DNA from: Ruminococcus sp. UBA3855
GTDB taxonomy: Bacteria > Bacillota > Clostridia > Oscillospirales > Ruminococcaceae
Reading direction: 5' to 3'
DNA: 10,365 bases
Assembly (NCBI GenBank): GCA_002392545.1
Contig: DGHF01000182.1
Location: forward strand, 1 to 10,365
Part shown: positions 1-6,843 of the stretch, in pieces
Layout: every line of letters starts with the position of its first letter
Numbering within the stretch: the stretch's first letter is position 1
Notes under the pieces: model-generated
Seen by the model: only the letters and a program-made list of their open reading frames with translations
Told to the model about the DNA's origin: nothing
Database searches by the model: none
Program-made: the position numbers and the translations under genes

Positions 1-32
1 TGTCATTGGTTCGATTCCGATCGGAAGCACCA
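1..32 (+). tRNA. 3' end of a tRNA (identity unknown, truncated by window edge)
   Basis: Only the T-arm and the 3' acceptor strand are inside the window. The T stem is ATTGG (5-9) with loop TTCGATT (10-16), closed by CCGAT (17-21). It is followed by acceptor strand CGGAAGC (22-28), discriminator A29 and an encoded CCA (30-32). The matching 5' acceptor strand would be GCTTCCG. The anticodon lies outside the window, so the amino acid cannot be assigned. It ends 5 nt before the next tRNA, so the two are almost certainly co-transcribed. Confidence 0.85.
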
Positions 33-37
33 TTTAT

Positions 38-113
38 GCGGATTTAGCTCATCTGGTAGAGCGCCACCTTGCCAAGGTGGAGGTAGCGAGTTCGAGCCTC
101 GTAATCCGCTCCA
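38..113 (+). tRNA. tRNA-Gly (anticodon GCC)
   Basis: A complete cloverleaf of 76 nt including an encoded CCA. The acceptor is GCGGATT paired with AATCCGC, and the D arm is GCTC...GAGC. The anticodon arm is CCACC-TTGCCAA-GGTGG, giving anticodon GCC. The T arm is GCGAG-TTCGAGC-CTCGT with one G-T pair. The discriminator is T110, followed by CCA at 111-113. It is the last gene of a tRNA cluster that enters from the left and is terminated by the hairpin at 150-177. Confidence 0.97.
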
Positions 114-149
114 CATGTGTCGGGGAAGTATTCTCGGCGTAGAAGTATG

Positions 150-185
150 CACTCCTGAAACTTTGGTTTCGGGAGTGTTTTGTTA
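150..185 (+). terminator. Rho-independent terminator of the tRNA cluster
   Basis: A 12-bp stem with one G-T pair, CACTCCTGAAAC (150-161) with GTTTCGGGAGTG (166-177), has a 4-nt TTTG loop and is followed by TTTTGTTAT. It lies 36 nt after the tRNA-Gly CCA end. Confidence 0.9.
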
Positions 186-202
186 TATCTGGAGTGATGA
201 AG

Positions 203-236
203 AAAACTCCTGAAATTATCCATCAGGAGTTTTTTG
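203..236. terminator. Bidirectional terminator, mainly for the minus-strand SDR gene
   Basis: ACTCCTGA (206-213) pairs with TCAGGAGT (223-230). It is flanked by A residues at 203-206 and a T-run from 230 on, so it can work in both directions. On the minus strand it lies 17 nt after the SDR stop codon; on the plus strand it backs up the tRNA terminator. Its left arm shares CTCCTGAAA with the neighbouring hairpin at 150-177. Confidence 0.85.
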
Positions 237-246
237 TTATCCGAAA

Positions 247-963
247 TTATATCACAAATCCGCCATTTACCCCTAAAATCTGACCTGTGATAAAATCTGC
301 CTGACTACTGCAAAGAAATGATGCTGATTTTGCAACGTCTAATGGTGTTCCTAGTCTCTGCAAGGGGGTTTCTTCAGCTAATGCCTGCAAGGTTGTTTCA
401 TCATAGCAATCTAACATTTTTGTACGGATAACTCCGGCGGTGATGCAGTTCACTCGGATTCCGCTTGGGGCGACTTCCTGCGCTAATGCCTTTGTGAAAC
501 CTATCATTGCCGATTTCGTTGCGGAATAGTCTACTTCACACGATGCCCCCACCTGCCCCCACATCGAACTAATATTCAAAATGCATCCGCTTTTCCGGTG
601 AATCATCGAGGGCAATAAAAATCTTGTCAATTCAATTGCGCCTATGATATTCACATCAAATAATTTTCTCCTTGTTTCGCTGTCAATGTCCGTCAATAAG
701 CCCGAAACTGATATTCCGGCATTGTTCACTAATACATCAATGTGCCCCATCTTTGCAAGCACTGATTCCGCCATTTGCTGTATTTGTGAAACATCCGATA
801 AATCCGCCTGTACTGCAATTCCATTGTATTTTTTTGCTTTTTCGTCCATGCCCTCAGAATGTGCGCTGTAATGCCATATTGTGGTAAATCCGTCATTGGC
901 TAACGTTTCCGCTATCGCTGAACCAATTCCACCGCTTGCACCTGTAATCAATGCTGTTTTCAT
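247..963 (-). CDS. Short-chain dehydrogenase/reductase, FabG-like
   Basis: This is a 238-residue classical SDR, a soluble NAD(P)(H)-dependent oxidoreductase. The cofactor motif TGASGGIG is at residues 7-14 and NNAG at 80-83. The catalytic set matches E. coli FabG in spacing: Asn105, Ser133 (NISS), Tyr146 and Lys150 (YSATK). The C-terminus GQILGVNGGFVI is typical of the 3-oxoacyl-ACP reductase group. Substrate is not readable from sequence, and being outside any visible fab cluster it may not be the housekeeping FabG. The conserved Pro-Gly after the active site is Ala-Gly here (ITAGVIRT, 174-181). The ATG at 963 is chosen because it overlaps the upstream CPBP stop as ATGA and follows a GGAGAAAA Shine-Dalgarno sequence; an in-frame extension to 1008 would run back into the CPBP gene. 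The stop is followed by a hairpin terminator. Confidence 0.9.
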   Translation of the reverse strand: MKTALITGASGGIGSAIAETLANDGFTTIWHYSAHSEGMDEKAKKYNGIAVQADLSDVSQIQQMAESVLAKMGHIDVLVNNAGISVSGLLTDIDSETRRKLFDVNIIGAIELTRFLLPSMIHRKSGCILNISSMWGQVGASCEVDYSATKSAMIGFTKALAQEVAPSGIRVNCITAGVIRTKMLDCYDETTLQALAEETPLQRLGTPLDVAKSASFLCSSQADFITGQILGVNGGFVI

Positions 964-1955
964 GCAATTTTCTCCGTTTCTTTTTTCTCTTTCTGACCGT
1001 TCACACAAAAGGGCAACGGTGCAAATAATAATACTGCAATTGCTATTGATAATACAATTGTCGTTGCAAGGCTCGCTTCTAATCCAAATGCTCCGCCGTT
1101 CAAAATGTCCGCTCCTTTCAGCGACATTGAAAATACCTTGTCGCCTGAATCAATTCCGCTGACTGGCAAGCCGTAAAAATTCCCCTGTACAAAGTTCCAT
1201 ACCCCATGCAGGGCACACGCTCCCCACAAATTATCTGTCCTCAATACGTAAAGTGACGCCATTACTGCATATAATATCAAATTGAACAATGCAAATAATG
1301 TGAAGCCCTTGTTCATGCCGTGCATGATTCCAAAAAAGAACGAATTTAAACCAATCGCCCAGTATACATTTTGATGCCTTAAAATTGTCGTCATACAACA
1401 GCCCCGAAATACTACTTCTTCACTCATCCCCTGAAATAAGAATCCTAATAATATTATCAGTATGGAACTAATCGCTCCCCCATGATAACCATGAAATTCC
1501 AGTCCGCCCATGCACCACGATAACAACACTATCAGCGAAAACAATACAAACCCTGCCAACATTCCTATGAAATATTGCCTGACAGCTCCCTCTTTCCGGA
1601 ATCCCATTGTTTCAAATCTCCGCCCTTCAATCTGCCTGCAAAAAAATAAAATCGTGAGCGTTCCCAAAATCGTACTGTACAGCACTATCCTCATATTCAC
1701 GGGGTCGGCTGTGATATTCCAGATTTTGTCCATCAATTCCTCCATGGGGATTGTACCATTCTTTTCCAGCTGTTCTTCTCCCCATTCAAACAGCGAGGGC
1801 ATTACTTTCGCCCCAATAATAATTCCCTCTGCCAGCTGTGACAACAGCATCACGATAATGAATACCAATTCTTTCCCCCATAGGCTTTTTGGGGTGTAAA
1901 ATCGCCTTGCATTCCGGATGGTGTCAATCAATGGATAATGATTCTGTAATGTCAT
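960..1955 (-). CDS. CPBP family intramembrane glutamic endopeptidase (CAAX protease/Abi type)
   Basis: This is a 331-residue multi-pass membrane protein. It carries the three signature motifs of the CPBP (CAAX protease and bacteriocin-processing) family: EEVVFRG with Glu179, Glu180 and Arg184; FGIMH with His212; and HGVWN with His250 and Asn254. Hydrophobic segments lie near 30-48, 88-106, 127-149, 160-178, 196-212, 219-238 and 297-314. A hydrophilic loop at 53-85 and a basic tail (QKEKKETEK) flank the core. Family members cleave peptides within membranes, and in Gram-positive bacteria they often process or give immunity to peptides; no bacteriocin gene is visible here. The start at 1955 has an AAGGAG ribosome binding site about 10 nt upstream and sits behind a perfect sigma-A promoter. 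It is the first gene of a two-gene operon and overlaps the SDR gene by 4 bp. Confidence 0.93.
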   Translation of the reverse strand: MTLQNHYPLIDTIRNARRFYTPKSLWGKELVFIIVMLLSQLAEGIIIGAKVMPSLFEWGEEQLEKNGTIPMEELMDKIWNITADPVNMRIVLYSTILGTLTILFFCRQIEGRRFETMGFRKEGAVRQYFIGMLAGFVLFSLIVLLSWCMGGLEFHGYHGGAISSILIILLGFLFQGMSEEVVFRGCCMTTILRHQNVYWAIGLNSFFFGIMHGMNKGFTLFALFNLILYAVMASLYVLRTDNLWGACALHGVWNFVQGNFYGLPVSGIDSGDKVFSMSLKGADILNGGAFGLEASLATTIVLSIAIAVLLFAPLPFCVNGQKEKKETEKIA

Positions 1956-1987
1956 GCATTTTTTCTCCTTTCCTGCATTTCATTTCC

Positions 1988-2016
1988 ATTATAACAAATC
2001 ATCAAAATAATGTCAA
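1988..2016 (-). promoter_or_regulatory. Perfect sigma-A consensus promoter for the CPBP-SDR operon
   Basis: Read on the minus strand, TTGACA (2011-2016) and TATAAT (1988-1993) are separated by exactly 17 bp. Predicted transcription start is near 1981, giving a leader of about 26 nt before the CPBP ATG. No operator-like palindrome overlaps it, so strong and possibly constitutive expression is the simplest reading. Confidence 0.85.
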
Positions 2017-2091
2017 TGCTGGTTCTGGAAAAAAATTATAATATTTTTTTGGCATTTTCTCAAAAAAGGTATTCCATTTTTGAAAATTTTG

Positions 2092-2100
2092 TGGTATAAT
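2092..2100 (+). promoter_or_regulatory. Extended -10 promoter for ppk1
   Basis: TGGTATAAT gives a perfect -10 hexamer (2095-2100) with the upstream TG of an extended -10. No good -35 is found at 16-18 bp spacing (TTCCAT at 2072-2077 is poor), which fits extended -10 promoters. The AT-rich tract at 2030-2090 could act as an UP-like or bent element. The expected start is near 2107, about 32 nt before the ppk1 ATG. Confidence 0.7.
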
Positions 2101-2138
2101 GTTAGATAATCAATAACCAACAGAATGGAGGTATTATT

Positions 2139-4190
2139 ATGGTTCAGCCTTATTACATGAACCGTGAAATTTCATGGATTGGTTTCAATACCAGAGTTTT
2201 GGAAGAAGCCGAAGACCCGAATGTCCCTCTTTTGGAACAACTCAGCTTTTCGGCTATCTACCAAAGTAACCTTGACGAATTTGTGCAGGTGCGTATCGGC
2301 ACGATGCTTGACAGAATGCAAGATGACCCTAAGAAAAAAGATTCCCGCAGTGGTCTGACCCCTAAACAACAACTCAATGAAATGCTTGGCGAACTTCATG
2401 CCCTTGTCCCTCGAAAAGACCGTGCCTACCTCAGAACTATGGAACAGCTTAAAAACTATGGTATCATGCACGTGAAGTTCTCTGACACCACTCCCGAAGA
2501 ACAGGAATATTTGGAAAAATATTTCAAGATGGAAGTCAGACCTCTTCTTTCTCCCATTGTCATTGAAAAACATCAGCCCTTTCCGTTCCTCAAAAATAAA
2601 GCCCTTTATGTGGTGGTTCAGCTTGCTTCAAAATCCGGCATGAAGATGGGAATTATTCAGGTCAGCTTACAGGCTGGACGTGTCATCCGCCTGAATAAGT
2701 CCGGACGTTTCATCCTTCTGGAAGATTTGATTATGCATTTCGCCCCACAGGCTTTCAAAAATTACAAGGTCATTGATGCTGCTGTCCTGCGTGTCACCCG
2801 AAACGGTGCAATTCAGTTTTCTGATTCCGCTGCTGATGAATTTACCGATTTCAAAGACATTATGGAAGAAGTCATTCAGAAACGCAAAAAACGTGAAGCT
2901 GTCCGCCTTCAAATGAACAGCGATATGAACCCTGAAATTATGGATTACCTCTTGAAAATCCTAGGACTCAAAAAGAAACAGCTTTTCTTTGAGGAAATTC
3001 CGCTTGACCTCTCTTTCGTGTATAAGCTATACGATTTCAACGACGTTCCCGAAATCCGTTTCGCTCCCCATAAACCACAGCACCGCTCCGATATTTCCGC
3101 AAGAAGGGCTATGATGAGCCAAATTGCCGAGCGTGATATTTTGCTTTCTTATCCTTATGAATCTATCTCCCCATTCCTGCGCCTGCTGGATGAAGCCGCC
3201 CTTGACCCTGATGTCACAACTATTAAAATCACCCTTTACCGTGTCGCTACTAACAGCCGAGTCGTGGAAGCTCTCTGTCAGGCGGCAGAAAATGGAAAAG
3301 ATGTCCTTGTACTGGTCGAACTCCGTGCAAGATTCGACGAGGAAAATAATATTATGTGGGCGAAACGTCTTATTGATGCCGGATGTACTGTCATTTATGG
3401 GCCTCATAATATGAAAGTGCATTCTAAACTACTTCTCATTACCCGACGTACTAAAGACGGTTTGCAATATTTTACTCAAATCGGGACAGGCAACTATAAT
3501 GAGAAAACTTCCAGAATTTATACTGATTTGTCCCTGATGACTTCTAACCGACAAATCGCAGAGGATGCAAGACATGTATTTGATGCACTTTCAACGGACA
3601 GCCTTGTTGAACGCTCTGACAGGCTTCTGGTCGCTCCTCTTTGTCTGAGAAGTCACATTCTCCGGATGCTGGAAGAGGAAATTCATGCTGCTGAAAACGG
3701 TCAGGAAGCTTATTTCGCTGCAAAAGTCAATTCCATCAGTGACAGGGGGTTAATGGATAAACTTTGTGAAGCCTCTCAGGCTGGTGTCAAAATTGAATTG
3801 GTTGTCCGTGGTATCTGTTGCTTAAAACCGCAGGTGGAGGGGTATACTGATAATATCCGTATCGTGAGCATTGTCGGACGTTACCTCGAACATAGCAGAA
3901 TTTACATTGCCGGAACTGAAAACAGACGCAGGGTTTACATCAGCTCCGCCGACTTCATGACAAGAAATACCATTCACCGTGTGGAAGTGGCTGCGCCTAT
4001 TCTGGACAAAAAGCTCAAAGAACAGGCTTTTGAATTGGTTCAGCTCTGCCTTTCTGATAATGTCAAGGCTAGAATCGGTCAGCCCGACGGAACTTTCATC
4101 CACTGCGAATCCATCACCGACGAAACCGCTGTCAATGCTCAGGAAATCCAGTATCGCCGTGCTGTCGAAGCATCTGGTCAGGAATCCTGA
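2139..4190 (+). CDS. ppk1: Polyphosphate kinase 1
   Basis: PPK1 reversibly transfers the ATP gamma-phosphate to inorganic polyphosphate chains. At 683 residues it is full length (E. coli 688). The N-terminal motif NREISWIGFNTRVLEEA begins at residue 8, followed by SNLDEF, both typical of the N domain. Two histidines, His428 (MKVHSK, the autophosphorylated residue) and His585 (YLEHSR), are 157 residues apart, exactly as His435 and His592 in E. coli. Arg368 (LYRVA) and Arg398 (RARFDEE) fit the phosphate/Mg-binding Arg375 and Arg405. The motifs IGTGNYNEKTSR and SSADFMTRN of the two C-terminal phospholipase-D-like domains are intact. The start is set by GGAGG at 2127-2131, 7 nt before ATG. No ppx lies beside it; the downstream partner, 31 nt away, is an AI-2E family transporter and probably shares the transcript. 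Confidence 0.97.
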   Translation: MVQPYYMNREISWIGFNTRVLEEAEDPNVPLLEQLSFSAIYQSNLDEFVQVRIGTMLDRMQDDPKKKDSRSGLTPKQQLNEMLGELHALVPRKDRAYLRTMEQLKNYGIMHVKFSDTTPEEQEYLEKYFKMEVRPLLSPIVIEKHQPFPFLKNKALYVVVQLASKSGMKMGIIQVSLQAGRVIRLNKSGRFILLEDLIMHFAPQAFKNYKVIDAAVLRVTRNGAIQFSDSAADEFTDFKDIMEEVIQKRKKREAVRLQMNSDMNPEIMDYLLKILGLKKKQLFFEEIPLDLSFVYKLYDFNDVPEIRFAPHKPQHRSDISARRAMMSQIAERDILLSYPYESISPFLRLLDEAALDPDVTTIKITLYRVATNSRVVEALCQAAENGKDVLVLVELRARFDEENNIMWAKRLIDAGCTVIYGPHNMKVHSKLLLITRRTKDGLQYFTQIGTGNYNEKTSRIYTDLSLMTSNRQIAEDARHVFDALSTDSLVERSDRLLVAPLCLRSHILRMLEEEIHAAENGQEAYFAAKVNSISDRGLMDKLCEASQAGVKIELVVRGICCLKPQVEGYTDNIRIVSIVGRYLEHSRIYIAGTENRRRVYISSADFMTRNTIHRVEVAAPILDKKLKEQAFELVQLCLSDNVKARIGQPDGTFIHCESITDETAVNAQEIQYRRAVEASGQES

Positions 4191-4221
4191 AACTGTGTGA
4201 TTTTCGAAAGGAGACAACATT

Positions 4222-5643
4222 TTGAAAGAACATGAAAGCCATTCACAGCAGAAGGAACATTCTGACGAAAAAAAAGAAACATGGCACGTCAGAGTACAAA
4301 ACTCCGTTTTCACATTTCTGACAATTGCAGCATCCATTCTGTTTTTCCATCTTCTACAGTATTTAGGAAATATTTCCGCTTTTTTCCTGAAAATCCTGAC
4401 AGGTATCAGCCCTGTCATATGGGGGCTGATATTCGCCTATCTGCTGTACCCGATTTCAAAATTCTATGAGGAGAATTTAATTGAAATTATCCTCGACCCC
4501 AACGACATCCGCCCCAAAAAACCCAAAAGGAAAAGCCCTCTCCGTCCTAATGAAACCATTCCCGAATATATCGCCCGAACCCAAAAGAGGGTTCATGTCA
4601 TTTCCGCAATTCTCACTGTATTGACGGCTGTTGCATTGATTTCCCTCCTGCTGACCCTCGTTGTACCAGAAATTTCCAACAGCATCAGCGGTATTGTCAA
4701 GGAACTGCCTTCACAGGTGGATAGTTTTTCCACTCAAATCGAGAAAAAAACATTCTTCAATAATGACAGTGTCGCTGGTGCTTATGCCAATGATGCCATT
4801 ATCAATGGTATCAAGTCCGCCCGTGACTGGCTCATTGATGAACTGCCTACACAGGCAACTCAGATTGCAGGATATTTTTATACTGGTGTCAAGAGTGTGT
4901 TCAATGTCATTTATAACCTCGTTGTCGGACTGATTCTTTCACTTTATATTATGATTGATAATGCCAAACTTCGCCGACAGGTCAAACAAATGACTTACAG
5001 CATCTTTTCCGAACGCACTGCAAGAAGACTTGAGAGAGGGTTTCACCGTGGCAATCAGAAACTCAACGGCGCAATTCGTGGGAAAATGGTGGATTCTCTT
5101 ATTATCGGACTGTTGTGTTTCACATTGCTGAGTATCTGCAATTTACTGCCTTGGTTTCAGTTTCCGTATCCGGTATTGCTTGCAGTGATTGTGGGTGTTA
5201 CCAATGTTGTACCGTTCTTTGGTCCATTTGTGGGGGCATTCATTACCGGAGTGCTGGTATTATTCGAAGATGCCAAAATGCTGATACCTTATCTGATTCT
5301 CATTCTGATATTACAGCAGTTCGATTCCAATTACCTTGACCCTCACATGGTCGGCGGTTCAATCGGTCTGCGCCCGTTCTGGTCAATTTTTGCCTGTCTG
5401 CTGGGGAATAGCATTCTTGGCGTTCCGGGGTTCGTGCTTGGTCCTCCGTCGGTGGCGTTTATTTACGAAATCGCAAGCGAATGGACGGAAAACCGCATCC
5501 GTGAAAAAAACCTCGCTGAAGAATTTCATATTTCCCCTGATATTGAAGATTATACCATTCAGGACGAACCCGAAAAAGTTTCTGTCCCTGCGTTCCGGAA
5601 ATTGTGGTTCTGGTGGAACGATTCTCAACGAAAAACAAAATAA
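4222..5643 (+). CDS. AI-2E family transporter (PerM/YtvI-like membrane protein)
   Basis: This is a 473-residue polytopic protein of the AI-2E transporter superfamily. Predicted membrane segments lie near 28-48, 54-77, 124-148, 223-245, 290-311, 313-345, 351-366 and 385-405. Family landmarks are VTNVVPFFGPFVGAFITG (326-343) and the stretch around MVGGSIGLRPFWSIFACLLG (376-395). The charged N-terminus, the basic loop at 92-124 (KKPKRKS) and a roughly 50-residue acidic/aromatic tail make it longer than many relatives. The family includes exporters of autoinducer-2 and Na+/H+ or K+/H+ antiporters, so the substrate cannot be inferred. The start is a TTG at 4222, eight nt after AAGGAG (4208-4213); no in-frame ATG exists near it. 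It follows ppk1 by 31 nt and is likely co-transcribed. Confidence 0.9.
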   Translation: MKEHESHSQQKEHSDEKKETWHVRVQNSVFTFLTIAASILFFHLLQYLGNISAFFLKILTGISPVIWGLIFAYLLYPISKFYEENLIEIILDPNDIRPKKPKRKSPLRPNETIPEYIARTQKRVHVISAILTVLTAVALISLLLTLVVPEISNSISGIVKELPSQVDSFSTQIEKKTFFNNDSVAGAYANDAIINGIKSARDWLIDELPTQATQIAGYFYTGVKSVFNVIYNLVVGLILSLYIMIDNAKLRRQVKQMTYSIFSERTARRLERGFHRGNQKLNGAIRGKMVDSLIIGLLCFTLLSICNLLPWFQFPYPVLLAVIVGVTNVVPFFGPFVGAFITGVLVLFEDAKMLIPYLILILILQQFDSNYLDPHMVGGSIGLRPFWSIFACLLGNSILGVPGFVLGPPSVAFIYEIASEWTENRIREKNLAEEFHISPDIEDYTIQDEPEKVSVPAFRKLWFWWNDSQRKTK

Positions 5644-5659
5644 TCAGTTCTTTTTGATT

Positions 5660-5696
5660 CCCTCTGTGCATAAGATGTAACAAAATGCACAGGGGG
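5660..5696 (+). promoter_or_regulatory. Hairpin covering the yabP ribosome binding site
   Basis: CCCTCTGTGCAT (5660-5671) can pair with ATGCACAGGGGG (5685-5696) over 12 bp with one G-T pair and a 13-nt loop. The right arm contains the only good Shine-Dalgarno sequence (AGGGGG, 5691-5696) for yabP, whose ATG is 10 nt later. There is no T-tract after the stem, so it is not a standard terminator. It could reduce translation of yabP, and through coupling yabQ, on readthrough mRNA from the AI-2E gene. Confidence 0.55.
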
Positions 5697-5706
5697 TATC
5701 TGTCTT

Positions 5707-5985
5707 ATGCAAGAAGTCACAAATTCCGCACCACATACCTTGATTCTGGAAAACCGGAAAACGCTCAATATTTCAGGAATTACAGATATTGACCGCTTCG
5801 ACGAAAAAGAAATCGTGCTCTATACCAAAACCGGAGAATTAACCATTACGGGAAGAGAACTGCATATCAACAATATCAGCATTGAAAATGGTAATCTCTC
5901 TGTTGAGGGCGATATCTGGGGGATTCAGTACGGAGACAAAGACCAGCAATCTCCGGCTTCTGTATTCCGGAGACTGTTCAAATGA
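5707..5985 (+). CDS. yabP: Sporulation protein YabP
   Basis: This 92-residue soluble protein belongs to the YabP/YqfC family. Typical features are the N-terminal HTLILENRKTLNISGI with the turn ITDIDRFDEKEIVLYTKTG, then GRELHINNISIENGNLSVEG and a short GxIxxIxY-type ending. Family knowledge: in Bacillus yabP is expressed in the mother cell and is needed with yabQ for spore cortex/coat assembly. Synteny with yabQ, divIC and yabR supports the call. The ATG at 5707 follows AGGGGG (5691-5696) at 10 nt. Its stop overlaps the yabQ start as ATGA. A CATAAGAT sequence at 5669-5676 recalls a sigma-E/K -10 element but lacks a convincing -35. Confidence 0.93.
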   Translation: MQEVTNSAPHTLILENRKTLNISGITDIDRFDEKEIVLYTKTGELTITGRELHINNISIENGNLSVEGDIWGIQYGDKDQQSPASVFRRLFK

Positions 5986-6512
5986 ACGGCAATATTCCAG
6001 ACACGTTCTGGACAATTCAGGAGGAACTTTCATTATTTGGCGGTGCGTGTCTGCTGGGGATTCCTGCCGGAATTCTGTTCGACCTGAACCGGCTGTTCCG
6101 GCGCATGATACCCCATCACCACCGTTTGACAGTTGCGATTGAAGATATATTATGGATGCTGTCTGTGGCAATTCTGCTGTTATGCTATGCAAGCGGATTT
6201 GCAAAGGGAGTATTCCGTGTTTATTATGCCGTGGGGTGTCTGCTGGGGTTCATTCTGTATGAATGCACCCTTGGTCAGCCGACTGTTACCCTATTATACA
6301 AGGTTCTTGTTGCACCTTTCACTGGATTTGTACGGATTTGTACAAAAGGATGGTTAAGATTTGTACAAAACAACAAAAAATATCTTCATAAGAAAGTTTT
6401 TACCCAAAATTGCTTGCAACATCAAGACAAAAAGGTGTATAATAAAGGAGATAAGAGAATAAAGAAAAGGGGCGACAGTGATGGCAAAAAAACAAAAACG
6501 TCCGGACAGTAA
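5982..6512 (+). CDS. yabQ: Spore cortex biosynthesis protein YabQ
   Basis: This is a 176-residue membrane protein with four predicted helices near 16-35, 51-71, 77-96 and 101-121, and a basic, Lys-rich C-terminal tail (131-176). The pattern LFGGACLLGIPAGILFDLNRLFRR at the N-terminus and AIEDILWML are typical of YabQ, which in Bacillus localises to the outer forespore membrane and is required for cortex formation. Translation is coupled to yabP by the ATGA overlap at 5982-5985. The last 32 bp overlap the divIC coding sequence in another frame. The DNA encoding the basic tail also carries the divIC promoter candidate and ribosome binding site, so that tail may be only loosely constrained as protein. 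Confidence 0.9.
   Translation: MNGNIPDTFWTIQEELSLFGGACLLGIPAGILFDLNRLFRRMIPHHHRLTVAIEDILWMLSVAILLLCYASGFAKGVFRVYYAVGCLLGFILYECTLGQPTVTLLYKVLVAPFTGFVRICTKGWLRFVQNNKKYLHKKVFTQNCLQHQDKKVYNKGDKRIKKRGDSDGKKTKTSGQ
6414..6443 (+). promoter_or_regulatory. Candidate sigma-A promoter for divIC inside yabQ
   Basis: TTGCAA (6414-6419, 4 of 6 matches to TTGACA) and TATAAT (6438-6443, perfect) are 18 bp apart. It would start transcription near 6450, about 30 nt before divIC. This makes functional sense: yabP/yabQ are sporulation genes whereas divIC is needed in growing cells. Confidence 0.55.
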
Positions 6513-6792
6513 ACCTAGTGCCGGACTGCGGTTATTATATAAAATTGCAATTGTCATGTTTGTTCTGTTCTGTTCTGTTTCCATTGTCATGGTACAGAAT
6601 TCCATTGCCGAAAAAAAACAGGAACTGGCGGAAATTGAGGAACAAATTGACGCTCTGAAGGCGGAAAATGAAGAACTTGCTGATTTGATTGAATCGGACG
6701 ATATCAGCAGGTATATGGAAAAACTTGCTGTCGAAAATAACGGCTATGCTTATCCTGATGAACGCCGTTATTATGATATTTCTCACAACTAA
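6481..6792 (+). CDS. divIC: Septum formation initiator DivIC (FtsB family)
   Basis: This is a 103-residue bitopic division protein. It has a short basic cytoplasmic N-terminus (1-18), one transmembrane helix (about 19-38), an extracellular coiled coil rich in Glu/Lys/Leu (about 42-72), and the conserved ending YMEKLAVENNGYAYPDERRYY, close to the family's YIEKxARxxxGYxxPGE pattern. DivIC acts in the FtsL-DivIB-DivIC complex at the septum. ATG 6481 is preferred over the adjacent GTG 6478 because AAGGGG (6467-6472) is then 8 nt away. It overlaps the end of yabQ by 32 bp and is followed by yabR 51 nt later, the Bacillus gene order. Confidence 0.92.
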   Translation: MAKKQKRPDSKPSAGLRLLYKIAIVMFVLFCSVSIVMVQNSIAEKKQELAEIEEQIDALKAENEELADLIESDDISRYMEKLAVENNGYAYPDERRYYDISHN

Positions 6793-6808
6793 GAGCAATT
6801 CGCTCTTA
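6790..6808 (+). other. Small hairpin between divIC and yabR
   Basis: TAAGAGC (6790-6796, beginning with the divIC stop) pairs perfectly with GCTCTTA (6802-6808) around a 5-nt loop. No T-run follows, so it is more likely an attenuator or RNA-stability element than a full terminator. Confidence 0.4.
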
Positions 6809-6843
6809 AATATATTTCAATCAAGCAGGGGGCTTTTTATTTT

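Noticed and set aside
2037..2042. A TATAAT on the plus strand upstream of ppk1
   Set aside because: No -35 at suitable spacing; the extended -10 at 2092-2100 is better placed and stronger.
3822..4418. A 198-codon minus-strand frame under the end of ppk1 and the start of the transporter gene, and similar frames at 2172-2573 and 3027-3422
   Set aside because: They are antisense shadows of strongly conserved coding sequence and show no family resemblance or ribosome binding site.
5669..5676. CATAAGAT as a sporulation sigma-E or sigma-K -10 element for yabP
   Set aside because: No convincing -35 lies 13-15 bp upstream, so it is mentioned only as context.
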